Source: Parasponia andersonii (Eukaryota; Streptophyta; Magnoliopsida; Rosales; Cannabaceae). From it: 64,000 bases of DNA. The position numbers and the translations under genes are program-made. Positions 12,001 to 25,248 of the stretch are shown here, one piece after another (the stretch's first letter is position 1; each line of letters opens with the position of its first letter). Location of the stretch: assembly GCA_002914805.1 (NCBI GenBank), contig JXTB01000142.1, positions 428,139 to 492,138 on the forward strand, written 5' to 3'. A model generated the notes under the pieces. It was not told the origin of the DNA. It worked only from the letters and a program-made list of their open reading frames with translations, and made no database searches.

Positions 12001-15000
12001 GGTGCATCTTTGAGGAACATTAATTTTTCATTCAAGACAAACTAGGCATTTTGCTCACCTAATATGTATCTCACACCAAGAACCCACTTCTTTGAGCTGC
12101 ATTGCTTTATTGGAGCAACAAATTTAGTGAGGAGAGGCATTTAGATGTAGGACTAGTCACAGATAAGTTAGTTTTAGGCTTTACTACATGTTTATTGCTT
12201 AATTAGTTGCTAACTTATGCACAAGGGTAGTTTGGCTAATGGAACCTATTGATTGTAAGTATCCTATAATCAGATTTATTCCTATTTCTATTAACAAAAA
12301 TCACTTCAGCTTTCAATTTACTCCAAGATTTGTCTCCTAAATTCCTTGTACCAGTCTAAAATACACTTTCTTCTTCTTGCTTCCCACGTTTAGCCCACTA
12401 ACCGCTCTGCACGCTTACTTGCAGCATTTGAGCTACATCCAACACCGGTTGATCAACTAACCCATATGCAAGATCATAAGAAATCACTCCTTCAAATACT
12501 CTTCTTCCGTGCTGAAGAGCATTATTTTTTTTAATAGCCCTCTTAAATTTTTGAGGAATAATACACTTTAACTATAGTTTTTTTTTATTTTTATTTATTT
12601 ATTTTAGAAAATTAAAATAACTGAATGGTGGCGAAAAAAAATTATGGGAGTGAAGGCCTTGAACACAGTAATCAACAACTAAGAACTGAAAAAATTTGAG
12701 TGCAAGTTAAGGAATTTAAACGAGCTCTGATACCAATTGATATAAGATAAGATGAGAAAAGAAAGAGAATATGTAGAATAACAAGGAGTGATAGAGTTAA
12801 AGCAGAAAAAATGAATAGATAGAAAAGCAACAGAACTGATCAAGAATTCAAGAGAGAATTAGAACAATCTAGAGGGAAAAATTACTAACTATTTAATATT
12901 TATTCATTCACAATCTGAAAAATAATTACATAGTTAAGCCTATTTATAGATAAACATTGAGACTCAACTAGGAAATTAGAAACTAAATGAAAATAGGAAA
13001 ACATAAATCTAGTTACTTAAAATTAAAATAACTTAATAATTAAATAAAACCTTATTATTAATAATATATCGTGTAATATATCCTATTATGCTAAATACGT
13101 CATGCATCATTTAGTGTATTAGTGACATTTAGGGCAAGAACAACGAGATGGCACAATTAATGACATTTTCGGGCAAGAACAACTAGATGACAAAAGACCA
13201 AGGCTGAGCAAAGAATTGGGTTTTGAGAAAAGGGTCAGAGGTTGTAGGAAAAAGGGGAAAATTTTTTTTCCCCTTGTCTTATTGAACCATTATGCATTAT
13301 TTACCATGTGATACTGATTGCTTCAAACTGAAGGGAATAATTGAAATCTGGCAGAGTTATATATATTGGTCCTTCACCAGATTAATTTTGTTGTTGTTTA
13401 TAGTTTTCTGACTGAGGTGCACTTCTTGTGAAGTATGTTTTCTCATTGTTTTTTCTTTCCCTTGTGCTTATCTGTCGTCATATCAAATGATTAATGTTTT
13501 GAATTGTGGTACAGACTGTAGGAATATTAGGCCAGAAAGATTCCATAAGACTGGATCTTATAAGACAAGGAGTACATGTGGAAAAAGCAAAAGTTGGGCC
13601 CTTGGATTCTGTTCGCTTTGACTCTGCAGTCTCCATTTCATCTAGTCTCAGGTAAGTAAACTTCTGTAACATCTGTTGAGCAACTCCACTTAATTTTTTC
13701 ATTTTCTGATCTTATAACTGCTAATTTTGATAGATTAAGGAGAGATGAAAGCATCAATAAAATTCATGTTAGCTTTACATTGGGGAAATTTTTGTAAGTC
13801 TCATGTTAATAGAAACTGGCCAACTGAAAACTTTTCATCAAGGATTTAAAATATACCGGTTTGACATGGTTGAAGACATTTACAGAGAATGAGAGGATTG
13901 ATAAATGGTCTCCGGTGAGTCATACTGAGTGAAGGATCAACTTCTTGAAGAAAACATGATGTTTTATTAGCAGAAATTTAATTACGAATTTTTTCCTTGT
14001 TATAGTTGATGTGGAACAAGATAATTAGGATTTTATATTACTATTAAGTATTATTTTGTTATGAGTAGTTAGAGTTTTAGTTGTTTTAAATTAGTTTCCT
14101 ACTTGTGTTTAGTTTCTTAATTGTGTCGATTTGCCCTTATATAGTTTTCAGAAGACTATGGTTAATGAAGTACAACTTATCTCTATCTTCTCTTCTCTTC
14201 CCCCTCCCTCCCCTGTACATCAACACGATTCAGTTTTGGGCTTTCTTGGAAAAAAAAAAAAGAAAAAGGAAAATGTGAGTCCCAGCAATGTTTTAAGTGT
14301 AATGTTAATTTTTTCCATATAATTGTTTTGCTTTGTTTTCTGCTAATTCTACTAGAGTTGTAAACTATGGTTTACATTTTTATGATTACTTGATAAATAC
14401 TTCTGCTATATCCATTTTTTTGGCTCTGGCTTCTGCTGCTATTACCATAGTAACAAGAGAGTATAAATGATTAAATAACTAAAAAGGAAAATAACATGTC
14501 TTGTTGCAATTTATGAATACTAATTGATTGAGGAACAAATTGGAACTATATATATATAGCACGAGTTAGCGTTGTAAACCATTGTTATTGAGCTAGTGGT
14601 ATGCAATTTTGTTAAACTAATATTTATCGATCTAGTTTTTTTACTTAGCTTTTGTTCAACACTGGTAACCACCTAAATTCCCCATTATTAAGATATGTTC
14701 CTTTTTTTGATTTTTAGACATTGGAGTAGTTTCTAGTAGCTGTGATTGTTTTGTGTTTTTTGTGTCACCTCCTTTTTGTTCTTAAGGACACCTTGTCCTC
14801 TTTTTATCTCCCTTTTTTTTTCCTTTCTTTTTTAAATAAATGAACTCTCTCTCTCTCTCTCTCTCTCTCTCAGAAAAAAAAATCACCTCTTGAATGGAGA
14901 CCTTCTAAATTAGTGATGGTCTCAGCAGGAACTGTTTGTGTAAATCTTTTAACAGGATGGGGGTGCTCATGATTGCCACAGAAAGAGCAGTTTCTAGATG

Positions 15001-18000
15001 CGGCAAACTCACAAATACATAATGGGTTCTTGTGCTTTTACTGTTTTCACACTTGCCGCAGGATAGGTGCTTTTGCAGAACTTTGTTTTGATTTTTTTTT
15101 TTTTAATTTAAATTCTTGTTCTGAGAATAAAAAGTTAGAAGTCCCTGAAATTGCCATTTTAGTTTTTAAATTTCAGATTTTTCATTTTTCGTTGTTATTA
15201 ATTTTTAGCTTGATCGCGTAGAAGCTATTAGAAAGATCATAATTACTTACTAGTTCGACTAAGGAGAGTGCTGTTTGAATTCTGAGCTATCAATTCATCA
15301 TATGAATTGAGTCTAAGACTCGCTCTATTGTTGCAGGTCTCTTTCTGCAGCCTTTATTGGTTGATTCTCTCTCATTGATATTATCAATTTGATTGATCAC
15401 TGCTGAATTTTCTGCTTAGAACTTTGTATTCTTCAATCTACTTTTGTTCCTCTCCTTTCCTATTAAGACCATCTCCCGTTTGTACATGCCTTATTAAATG
15501 CCTTTATACAGGTCAAAACCGTTGGTGCTGGAATTTGTTGACTTGGGAGGTGAAATGAGACGAGATGTCTGGCATGCACTTATTAGTGAAGTTATTGCCT
15601 TACACCAATTCATCCATGATTATGGACCAGTGGATGGTGATGAATCAATATCTTATGTCTATGGTGCTCACAAAGGGAAGAAAAGAGCAACTACCAGCGC
15701 TATTAATAGTATAGCGAGACTCCAGGCCCTTCAATTCATGCGGAAGCTAATGGATGATCCCATCAAACTTGTTCAGTTCTCATATCTAAGGTCTGCACCT
15801 TATGGTGATGTAGTCTGCCAAACTCTAGCTGTAGATTACTGGGGTGGTCCCCATGTTAAAAAGTTTGTAGATAGCCAACCAGTTCGAGCAACATCTTCTA
15901 GTGAAGTAGGTGAAAGTGATACTCATGTGTTTAATATAGATGGAAGCATTTACTTGCGGAAGTGGATGAAGTCACCATCTTGGTCTTCCAATGACTCCAT
16001 TAATTTCTGGAAGAACTCGTCAACAAGAGAAGGGGTAGTATTAAGTAAAAATCTTGTTGTTGCTGATGCGACTCTTATAGCAAAAGCAGCAGAAACTTGC
16101 AGACAAAAATGTGAGACAGTTGAAAAAACTCAAGCCACAATTGATGCTGCAATGCTTAAAGGGATACCTAGTAATATCGATCTTTTCAAGGTTAAGCTAT
16201 TTAACTTTTTATATTTCCCTTTCTTCAGATTTGTCATTCACCAGAAATGACTTATATAATACTGAAATGATGAATTTCCCATTGTCCTTGTGTGATTACT
16301 GTACAATATATGTTAATGTGTACCCACACACACACAAAGCATTATATTATATTTGTATGACTTAAGAGCTCTTCGAATATGTACTAACGGTTATAAATCT
16401 AACTGCACTAATTGAGTAAGTTTTATTTGTAATTATTCCATGTAGGTAAGAAGGTTCACTAACCCATTATGTGAACTTTAGTAATGATAGACACTTGTAC
16501 AAAACAGTTGTGCTCTACATGATGTTTTGTCAAAACTCTATTAAGGAAATCAGCCATTATGGAAACAAAGACATCCCTGTAGCATAAGACTAAGCATGTT
16601 AAGTTGGCCAGTAAATAAAGTATAGAATGGCAACAAATAGAGAGAGCTTTGCAAGGACATCTGGACAGGTTTTAACCAAAACTTGATTATTGTAGTTATT
16701 ACTGGTTGAAATTAATGTTCATTGCACTACTGGATAGCTCATTAACGTGCAGTTTCTGCTATATTGTATCATACTGTATAGATGATACTTGAAATAAATT
16801 TTTAGTTGTTTTAAATAATGATAGGTAGAAATGAAGTGAACAGAGAGGAAAACTCTGTATTTTTTCTCTTCACAAATAAGTTACAACCATATGACTTATA
16901 TATGCATTTCTGGGTAGCAAGCAGCTGAATCAGTCACATAAAACATAGAACAACTATTCCCATAAAATCTGCCAGCAAATTATCCTAAAACATGGAGCAG
17001 ACAATCCTATAAAAACAGGAAAAAGTAGTCTGAAAAATAAAACAAATAAAGGCTATAAAACTATAAAAAATCAGATTTTCAACACTCCCCCTCAAGCTTG
17101 GAATAAATGTTAATCATTCCAAGCTTAGATCTCAATTCTTCAGACTTTGTTTTTGCAAGAGCTTTTGTGAGAATGTCAGCCACTTGAAGGTGGCTTGGAG
17201 TATGAATTAAATTCAAGATCCTTTCTTCCACTTCTTCTTTGATAAAATGATGATCTAATTCCACATGTTTAGTCTGATCATGATAAACAGGATTTTTAGC
17301 AATACTGATAGCAGCTTGATTGTCACAAAACACCATCATAGGTTCATCTGTTGGAATTCTCAGTTCCTTAAGAAGTCTTCTCAGCCACATTCTTTCATAA
17401 ATACCTTGAGCTAAAGCTCAAATTTCTGCTTTAACATTACTTCTTGCAACAACAGACTGTTTCTTACTGTGCCAAGTGACAAGATTTCCCCAAAGATAAG
17501 TACAATAGCCCATTGTCGACCTTCTATCAGTAACCAATCCTGCCCAATCTGCATCTGTATAAATCTCTACTCTTATTTGTTCCTATTCTGAAAAATATAC
17601 TTTTCCCAGTAGTCAGTTTTAAGTACCAAAGAATTCTATGGACAACTTTAAGATGATCTTCATTAGGCTTGTTCATAAACTGACTCATTACACTTGTTGA
17701 AAACCCAATGTCAGGTCTTGTAGGGGGAGGTAGATAAGTTTACCAACAAGACGTTGATATTTTCCTGTGTCAACTAGAGAATTGTCTTCCTTGAAACCAA
17801 GTTTGAAGTTTGAGTCTATTGGAGTATCTGCAGGTTTACATCCCAACATACTAGTTTCTTTAAGTAAATCTAAGATATACTTGCGTTATGATATCACAAT
17901 TCCTTTCTTGGAAGGAGCTATCTTCATACCTAGGAAGTACCTCAAATTTCTTAAGTCTTTGATTTCAAATTCCTTGGCAAGGATATCCTTCAACCTGACT

Positions 18001-21000
18001 ATTTCTTCTGCAAAGTCTCTAGTTATAATGATATCATCAACATACATGATGAGAACAACAATTCTTCTATTCATCGAGAACTTTGTAACAGAGTGTGATC
18101 TGATTGATCCTGAGTATATTTTTGCTTCTTCACCACCTTGGTGAATCTATCAAACCATGCTTGAGGGGACTGCTTTAGTCCATATAGCGATTCTCGCAAT
18201 TTGCAAACTTTATTGGCATTAGCTTCAGACTCAAAACTAGGTGGAATTTCCATGTACACTTCGTTGTCTAGATTACCATTGAGAAATGCATTCTTGACAT
18301 CATACTGATAGAGAGGCCAATCTTGATTTACTGCTGTGGATAGGAGAATACGAACAATATTGAATTTTACAACTGGAGCAAATGTTTCTTGATAGTCAAT
18401 ACTATATATTTGAGTAAATCCTTTAGCAATCAGCCTTGCTTTGTAGCGGTCTATGCTCCCATCTGGCTTATGTTTGATGTTGAATATCCATTTATAGTCT
18501 ACTAGTCATTTTCCTTCTGGCAAGTCAGCTAGTTCCCAGGTACTTTTCTTTTTTAAGGCCTGAATTTCTTCTTCAATGGCCATCTTCCATTTTGGGATTT
18601 CTAGTGCAATATGAATATTTTGAAGAATTTCGATACTGGATAGATTTGTGGTAAATGCCCTGTATTCTTTAGATAAATTCCCATATGAGACAAAGTTATG
18701 AATAGGATGTTTCATACATTTTTATACACCCTTTCTTATTGCAATGGGAATATCAAGGTCAGTGTAGTCAATTGCAGTGATGTTATTGAAATCATTGTGA
18801 GAGTCATTACCTGGACTTGAAATTGGATGAGACTTATGGTTTACCTCAGGAAGAATTGGAGTCTCTGTCTCCTCTTGGAGTCTTTTCCTCCTTGTATAAA
18901 CACGTAACTTATTATTCTGTGCATTGTTAGTATGCTCAGTATGGCCAAAAAACTCTGAATCTGGTAAAGTGATTGGAGTGGTGTTTGTCAGTAGACTGGT
19001 TGCAGTGACCTCGGCTGTGGGGTTCTCAGGTGAATGAGTGGTAGTGATTTCGGAAGAAAGTTGAGGGGTTTCGAGCCAAATATTGCACTCTTTTTGTGAG
19101 TTTTCCCCCTGGATGTGATCTTTCAGATAGTACAATTGGTTTTCAAAGAATGTTACATCCATAGAGGTATAGAATTTTCTATTATTGGGTGAGTAACATT
19201 TTATAACCCTTTTTGGTTGATGAGTAGCCTAGAAAAACATATTTGATGGCTCTAGGGTCTAGTTTTCTTTGGTTTTGAGAATGATTATGAATAAAGACTG
19301 TATTCCCAAAAACTTTTAGTGGTAATTATGAAATGTTTTGTATAGTAGGATAACTCTGAAGAAGAGTTTGACATAGAGTGGAAATTTAGCACCCTAGATG
19401 GTATTCTGTTTATGAGGTATGTGGCTATCAGAATTGCCTACCCCTCCAGAAATGATTAGGAACGTGTGTAGTAAATATAATAGACCTGACTACCTCAAGC
19501 AAGTGTCTATTTTTCCTTTCGGCTACCCCATTTTGTTGTGGGGTGTCGATACAAGAGCTTTGGTGTATTATCCCATTAGTTGTAAAATATTCCCCAAGGA
19601 GAGAATTGAAATAATCTTTGGCATTATCAGATCTATAGACTTTTATTTTGGTTTGGAATTGATTTTGAATTAGGGTGTGGAAGTCTTTAAATCTGGTACT
19701 GGCTTCAGATTTTTCTTTCATTAGGTATACCTACGTCAATTTAATATGATCATCAATGAAAGTTAGGAACTACCTAGTACATGATATAGTTTTCACCTTA
19801 GAAGGTCTCTATATGTCACTACGAATCATTGCAAAAGGAGGAGATGATTTATAACCTTGATTGGGATAATTGCTTCTCACATGTTTTAAAAACTGACAGA
19901 TTTCACATTACAAAAGTTTGGGATTAATATTTTTGAATAAAGCAGGAAAAAACTCTCAAATACTAGAAATTGGGATGTCCTAGTCTAAAGTGCCACAACA
20001 TAATTGCACCTTCTTTATTTAAGAGATTTGAAAGAATAGATAAAGACACACTTGCATGATGAGCTTATTCCTTAGGATTACTAGGACCCCTAAGAAGATA
20101 GAGCCCCACACATTCCTTAGCATTGTTAATTATCCTCTCTGATTTCAATTCCTGAAAATCACAATTAGTTGAGGAGAAATGAGTAGTGCACCTTAAATCC
20201 TTGGTAAGCTTACAAATGGACAATAAGTTATAGGTTAACTTGGGAACTAGCAAAACTGATTTTAAAATCAAATCTTTGGTAAGAATAACAGTTCTCATTC
20301 CAGCCATCTCGACACTGAATCATCAGTAATTCGCACCATATAATTTCCAGAATAAGAATTGAAAGTGTGAAATAAAATAGAATTACCCGTCATGTGATCG
20401 GATGCACCAGAATCTACAATCCATGGGCTATATTTCTCCATATGTGAACTCAAAGCAATAGAATGATTACCTTGTTGTGCCATGACACTAGTGCTTATTA
20501 TCTCGGGTGCATACTTTTGTTGGCTGATTAGTTTCTTTAGTAGCTCCAGCTCCTCTTTACTGAATGGTAAGTTCTCAGGTCTATTTTCTTCTCCGGTGGC
20601 CACAAGGCCATGACTTTCAAGTGCATGTTGATTGCCTTGATTTCCACTCCTCGGTTTCTAATCGACAGACTTTCCATGTAATTTCCAGCATGTTTCCTTT
20701 GTATGTCCAGGTCTCCTGCAGTGTTCATACCATGGTCTTCCACATTTACGTTGTTGATTCTCTCTAGGAAAGTTGCGGGCAACTAATGCTAATGATTCAA
20801 TTTGGTTTACACTTGGACCAGGTCCAAGCATAAGCCTCATTCAACTTTCTTCATATCGTACTTGTGAGAAAACTTCTCGAATATTTAGAAGAGGTTTAGT
20901 TGCAAGGGTCCTACTTCTAACCTCATCAAGATTCTTGTTGAGACCAAGAAGAAATTTGTAGATCCGTTTCTTTTCCACAATCTTTTTGTATGTTGCTACA

Positions 21001-24000
21001 TCAGTGGAACAGCTTCATTCACGTTTCTCAAAGGTGTCAAGTTGCTGTCAGTACCTTGTGAGGAGCATGTAAAATTGTATTACAGATCTATCTTCTTGGT
21101 AAAGATCAAGGATAATGTCTTCTACACCAAAGGATTCAGCTGTATTCTCTGGATCAGAATATGTTTCTTTAGCAATCAGCCATATTTCTTGAGCAGTATC
21201 ATATAGCATAAAATCTTTTCCTATGTCGTTGGTCATTGAATTAATTAACCAAGACTTTACCATGCTATTTTCAGCCTTCCAAGTCTTGAATTTTGGATCT
21301 CATTCGTTGGGTTTTGTGGCAACCCCAGTGAGATAGTCATCTTTGTCTTTGCCTTCCACAAACATCAATACAGAATTTGACCATTGGAGATAATTCTGTC
21401 TATTTAGTTTGTATCCGGTAATAAAAGCAGAAATAGTGGTCTCAGCTGCACCATTGTTGCTGGAAACATGTGTTTCCTGGCTGATGACTTCTGATTCAGA
21501 AATGGCTGAAGCAGCCATTGAAAAAGGGAGGGATATAGAGCCGATTTTAAGCTCTGATACCAGAAAGAATGATAAGTAGAAATGATGTGAACAGAGAGAA
21601 AAACTCTGTATTTTTTCTCTTCACAAACAAGTTACAACCATAGGACTTATATAGGTATTTCTGGGCAACAAACAGCTGAACCAGTCACATAAAACATGGA
21701 ACAACTGTTCCTATAAAATCTGTCAGCAAACTACCCTAAAACATGAGGTAAAAAAGTCCATAAAGTAAGGTAACAATCTACCCTATAAAATATAGAGCAA
21801 ACAATCCTATAAAAACAGGAAAAAGTAGTCTAAAAAATAAAACAAATAAAGGCCATAAAGCTGTAAAAAATCAGACTTTCAACGTGTTCTATGTTAGAAC
21901 AACATGAATAAAAAAAGTTAGCATTTGTCTTGTTCAGGAACTTTTGCTTCCTCTCACTGTTGGTGCCAAGAATTTTGAAAAGCTTAGACGCTGGGAGGAG
22001 CCACACTTGACAGTTTCTTTCCTTACATTCGCCTATGCGGTCATATTCAGGTAGATCTATTGTTTGTAGATAATAGGATGATTGACGTTGTATCTATTCT
22101 TTGATAATATGCTAATCAATTTGTTAATGTTGAGAAACTAACATGGTTGTATTCACCTATTATCGAAGTAATAACTTGTTATTACTAAAGTTTTTATACC
22201 AACTGATACGGAAAGTGAAATGCCATTCTTCAATTGGAAAGAATGACTTTCTATTAATAGAATTAATGTCTACTAATGGAAACTTATCTGCCACATCAGT
22301 TAGTATAGAAAGAAAGGTAAATTCATAATAAGCTGCTGTGTATAACTGGCGCCCTGCTACAAGGGAGAATTTTCCCAATAGATGCCTAGCTGTGCATACG
22401 TCTTTGAAAAAATATGACAATTTAGGACAATAAATAGAGTGGATTTTCTCTTTTATTTTGAACTAATATTTCCCTTTTACCCTATCTCAAAAGAATTCTA
22501 GTTCCTCGTACAAGTCTGCAAAAAATCCATTATTCCTCTTTAACCACGTGTTTATCAAAATGCAGCCAGCAATTTTTCCTTGATATGATTGTTATTTGAG
22601 CCAAGTCTTGATTTTCCTTTTCAGGAATTTGCTGTCATATGTATTTCCTACGTTGTTGATAATTCTAGCTGCTAGCATGCTGTCGTTGAAGGGGTTAAAG
22701 GAGCAGGGCCGCCTTGGACGATCTTTTGGAAAAGTTACTATACGCGATCAGCCACCTTCAAATACTATTCAGAAGATTATAGCTGTAAAAGATGCCATGC
22801 GTGATGTTGAAAGTTTCTTACAGAATCTTAATGTCACACTTTTGAAATTACGAACAATTATCCTTTCTGGTCAACCTCAGGTATGTTGCCCTGACTTATG
22901 CTATATTTTAGTAATATTTTATGAGAATGTTTCAGAGCATTCTCAAATTTATTTTTATTTTATATATTTATATTATTATTATTATTATATATTTATTTTT
23001 TTTCATTTAGGATTTTTTATGTCCCCCACCTCAAAATATGCAACTCTGACAACATGCATACAGCTTGAAAATGAAAGATATATCGTATCTGGAGATTTAA
23101 GATGTGAAGAAAAAATCTCCTTTAACAAATAGCTGTGATTGACGTTTACCAAATCTTAATCTCAATTCTCAACCGACTGAGCAATTCCAGTTTAGTTTCA
23201 GAAATCTCAAATTTGTACTGTTACAGTACAGAAGGAAAATTTAGAAGAAAAAAATGAAATGATGTATTGTATATCAAGTTCCTTTGATATATTTAGTTTA
23301 TATTACTGGTGTAACTATGCTAAAATGAATCTATACTGTTTCTTATGTTGCTCAATTTACTTTGAGAGTGTTGATATTTACGTACAATTTTCAGGACTTG
23401 GAATTTTGATGTTTGCAATTTCGCGTTCGTATAAATATTTCTATGTCTATTAGGGGGATGGGGGTCTGTTTTGTACTTGTTTTGTTTTCTTTGATATGCT
23501 AGATGACAGCTTGTTTTCTAGTATTGAACTTGTATGTGTACATTTTATCATGAAAGTTCGGTTTAGAATCAGAATATCCAGATGTGGTGATTTGGTTTCG
23601 ATCTCTTTTTGACCAAAGTCTAGCTGAGCAGTTTGGTTTGTTAAATCAGGATCTTCTCTGACGAGCCGTCTGCTGTAGCTCACTTGTTTTGTACACTTTT
23701 GTCGACTCTGTTTCTTGTGTACCTTATTATTAACACTAAATTGTATTGTTTCCTACGCATTTTTTTTTTTGGAAAAATGGGGCGGTGTAGTTGGTTTCTA
23801 GTTTCTAGTTTTTGCCTGTTCTGTTACTAATTACACGCACTTCCAACCGTTATCAGGTCACCACAGAGGTTGCTCTAGCCTTGTTATCCGGCGCAACCAT
23901 TCTCCTCACGGTCCCTTTCAAGTATGTTCTTGCATTTCTCATCTTTGATCTCTTCACACGAGAGCTTGCACTTCGGAAGGAAACGGTGAAGAGGTTCATG

Positions 24001-24153
24001 AGTTTCGTAAAGCAGCGGTGGGACATGGTGCCTGCAGCCCCTGTAGTGGTACTACCATTCGAAAGCAGCGAGCCAAGATCAGAACCTCAAGGCAAGGTAA
24101 CCAAGAACCAAGCTAAGTTAGGAAAGCCTCAGAACAGCAACAACACTGTATAG
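6021..24153 (+). CDS. DUF639-family protein, complete gene of 11 exons (811 aa)
   Basis: Exons joined in frame with GT-AG introns: 6021-6174, 7509-7737, 9083-9230, 9425-9523, 10543-10700, 11539-11704, 13515-13651, 15512-16190, 21938-22050, 22625-22880, 23857-24153 (stop TAG). They total 2436 nt, 812 codons with stop. Start: the first ATG of exon 1. The same frame is open upstream only to a TTG. The family mark is WENNMAWPGKLTLTDKAIYF at about residues 298-317, typical of plant DUF639 proteins, whose biochemical role is not established. Exon 8 supplies residues 364-590, an acidic and basic mixed region. The C-terminal third has hydrophobic stretches at about 614-627, 629-649, 718-735 and 736-748, suggesting membrane anchoring, then a Pro/Ser/Asn-rich tail. 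There is no frameshift or premature stop. Intron 8 (5.7 kb) holds an antisense Copia element. The paralogue is not assigned, so no symbol is given. Confidence 0.9.
6904..6991. repeat. Two-copy 44-bp tandem repeat in intron 1 of the DUF639 gene
   Basis: CACGATTCAATTTCTGATAG starts at 6904 and again at 6948. The two units differ at only a few positions, pointing to a fairly recent local duplication. It lies well away from the splice sites. Confidence 0.7.
12724..13090 (-). mobile_element. Copia-like primer site and LTR remnant in intron 6
   Basis: GCTCTGATACCA at 12724-12735 is the complement of the initiator-Met tRNA primer-binding site. It is followed after 2 bp by TGATATAAGATAAG, the expected edge of a 5' LTR in minus orientation. 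The roughly 350 bp to the right resemble a Copia LTR in composition, including a segment like ATAGTTAAGCCTATTTATAG. The far end of the LTR and any coding region were not identified, so the right boundary is approximate. Confidence 0.45.
14845..14871 (+). repeat. (CT)n microsatellite in intron 7
   Basis: Uninterrupted CT dinucleotides over 27 bp, directly followed by a poly-A run, inside intron 7 of the DUF639 gene. Confidence 0.9.
16819..17084 (-). repeat. 3' LTR of the intron-8 Copia element
   Basis: Begins TGATAGGTAGAAATG and ends TTTTCAACA on the + strand. Next to it at 17085-17095 is CTCCCCCTCAA, on the element strand TTGAGGGGGAG, the polypurine tract. Compared with the other LTR it lacks about 49 bp between two short CTAAAACAT-like words, consistent with a slippage deletion. 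Confidence 0.85.
17079..20610 (-). pseudogene. Degenerate Copia pol of the intron-8 element
   Basis: Read on the minus strand from high to low coordinates: the protease motif WIVDSGASDHMTG (about 20400), GAG-pre-integrase (20065-20307, with GLYLLRG), integrase core (19428-19721, with RSDNAKDYF and QQNGVAERKNRHL), a variable linker (18722-19162), reverse transcriptase (about 17886-18715, with SLYGLKQSPQAWF and the catalytic MYVDDIIIT) and RNase H (17079-17390, with CDNQAAI and KHVELDHHFI). The RNase H frame ends in the LTR, as is usual for Copia. The domains fall in separate frames, so stops and frameshifts are scattered through it. Domain order protease-integrase-RT-RNase H defines Ty1/copia. 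Confidence 0.85.
20640..21518 (-). pseudogene. Degenerate Copia gag of the intron-8 element
   Basis: The start MAASAISESEVISQETH at 21518 opens a gag with the segment YKLNRQNYLQWSNSVLMF, typical of plant Copia gag N-termini. The frame then breaks at about 21300 and 21050. The zinc knuckle near 20700 reads WYEHCRRPGHTKETC. The first Cys of the C-C-H-C pattern is replaced by Tyr, which one G-to-A change explains. Confidence 0.75.
21551..21562 (-). other. Primer-binding site of the intron-8 Copia element
   Basis: GCTCTGATACCA on + is TGGTATCAGAGC on the element strand, complementary to the 3' end of initiator methionine tRNA. It lies 7 bp from the 5' LTR. Confidence 0.85.
21570..21884 (-). repeat. 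5' LTR of the intron-8 Copia element
   Basis: Begins TGATAAGTAGAAATG and ends CTTTCAACG on +. The outermost base on the element strand is C where the 3' LTR has T, so the canonical TG end is lost by a transition. It is 315 bp against 266 bp for the 3' LTR. Confidence 0.85.
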
Positions 24154-24914
24154 ACCTGGCAGTCCATTCTCTTTGTATAGAGATCAAACAAAACATGGAA
24201 TGCCATAAATCGTATTAATGTAGATAGAAATTATGAGAGATGGCTCTGACTTTATCAAAGAAAAGGTGAACAAGATTTGGATCCGATCACTACAAAATCA
24301 CCATTTTCTAGTGGGATAGTTGAGAAAGAGATTTGGATACGGATCCGATCACTACAATATCACCATTTTCTAGTGGGATAGTTGGGAAAACAATTACAAT
24401 TTAGGATTTATTTGGTATAGGACATACGAACAAAATTTTCAAGTAACAGGATCTTATTTTGTTAAAAAAAAAAAAGAAAAAAGAAAAGATAGGATGCAAT
24501 TTATTTAATATTTGAAAATTCTTTTGGTGACATAACTTCTGAATAATTATTATACCTGAAAAAAAACCATTGTTTTGTTTGAATTTTTCTAGAAATAATT
24601 ATTATTCTTAAGTTACTTTAATTAATGATTATGGCAAATTTTTGTTTATGTTAGACTGTGACATATCCTAATCTGTCCTGTTTTTGTATAATTCAAAATA
24701 TTTTATTTTCTATCTTTGCAATTTATGGATCGATTACGAAACATAATAAGTATTGGTTAAATGGAGTCATAATAAGTCATTTAAGTTCCGCCGACTCACA
24801 AAATAAATCATGAAAATATGTTGTAATTAGTGCATGAGTGCGCCACCATTTTTTTTTTCCGCACCCCTCTTTTAATTAATCTTTTATATACAAAAATGCC
24901 CTTATAAAAAATGA
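24154..24914. repeat. 3' flank of the DUF639 gene with a 62-bp two-copy tandem repeat
   Basis: GGATCCGATCACTACAA starts at 24279 and again at 24341, each followed by ATCACCATTTTCTAGTGGGA. The repeat is at most about 190 bp past the stop codon, so it may lie in or next to the 3' untranslated region. No canonical AATAAA was seen between 24154 and 24280. The rest, to 24914, is AT-rich with no gene. Confidence 0.65.
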
Positions 24915-24923
24915 CATAACTAC

Positions 24924-25239
24924 GGGGAGTTTTAGTGTAGGAGGGGCAAAAACCCTCCTACGTGTAAGAGGAGTATTTTTTTTAATCGGACGGCTTATAA
25001 AAGATCTATTTTTTTAAACATAAATTATATAATATGTTCACTACCACACAATAACATATCTTATATCTTTCCTAATTTTTAGGATTTTTATTTTTAAAAT
25101 TAGGAAGGCTATAGGATATGTTATTATGTGGTAGTGAACATAATATTTTAAAAATAGATCTTTTATAAGCCATCCGATTAGGAAAAATACTCCTCTTATG
25201 TGTAGGAGGATTTTTGCCCCTCTTATACTAGAATTTCCC
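24924..25239. mobile_element. Mutator-type MITE, almost entirely a long inverted repeat
   Basis: The left arm starting GGGGAGTTTTAGTGTAGGAG is the inverse of the right arm ending CTCTTATACTAGAATTTCCC. The arms are about 150 bp each, with a central loop of about 20 bp near 25080. Both flanks carry CATAACTAC (24915-24923 and 25240-25248), a 9-bp direct repeat. Long terminal inverted repeats with 9-bp target duplications fit Mutator-like elements. The perfect duplication suggests a relatively young insertion. An 8-bp reading (ATAACTAC) cannot be excluded. Confidence 0.8.
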
Positions 25240-25248
25240 CATAACTAC

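Larger units (their letters stand above)
16819..21884 (-). mobile_element. Copia retrotransposon in antisense inside intron 8 of the DUF639 gene
   Basis: Both LTRs, primer site, polypurine tract and degenerate gag-pol are present in order on the minus strand, about 5.07 kb. It starts about 630 bp after the donor of intron 8 and ends 53 bp before the acceptor, leaving both splice sites intact. No clean 5-bp target duplication is visible (AATAA on the left, TGTTC on the right), so it has decayed. The LTRs differ at about 24 of roughly 265 aligned positions by hand count plus one indel of about 49 bp, so the insertion is old. All open frames are short and interrupted, so it cannot be autonomous. 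Confidence 0.9.

Noticed and set aside
17767-18144. 125-codon + strand frame in the intron-8 Copia
   Set aside because: Antisense shadow of reverse transcriptase, whose YVDD motif is on the minus strand.
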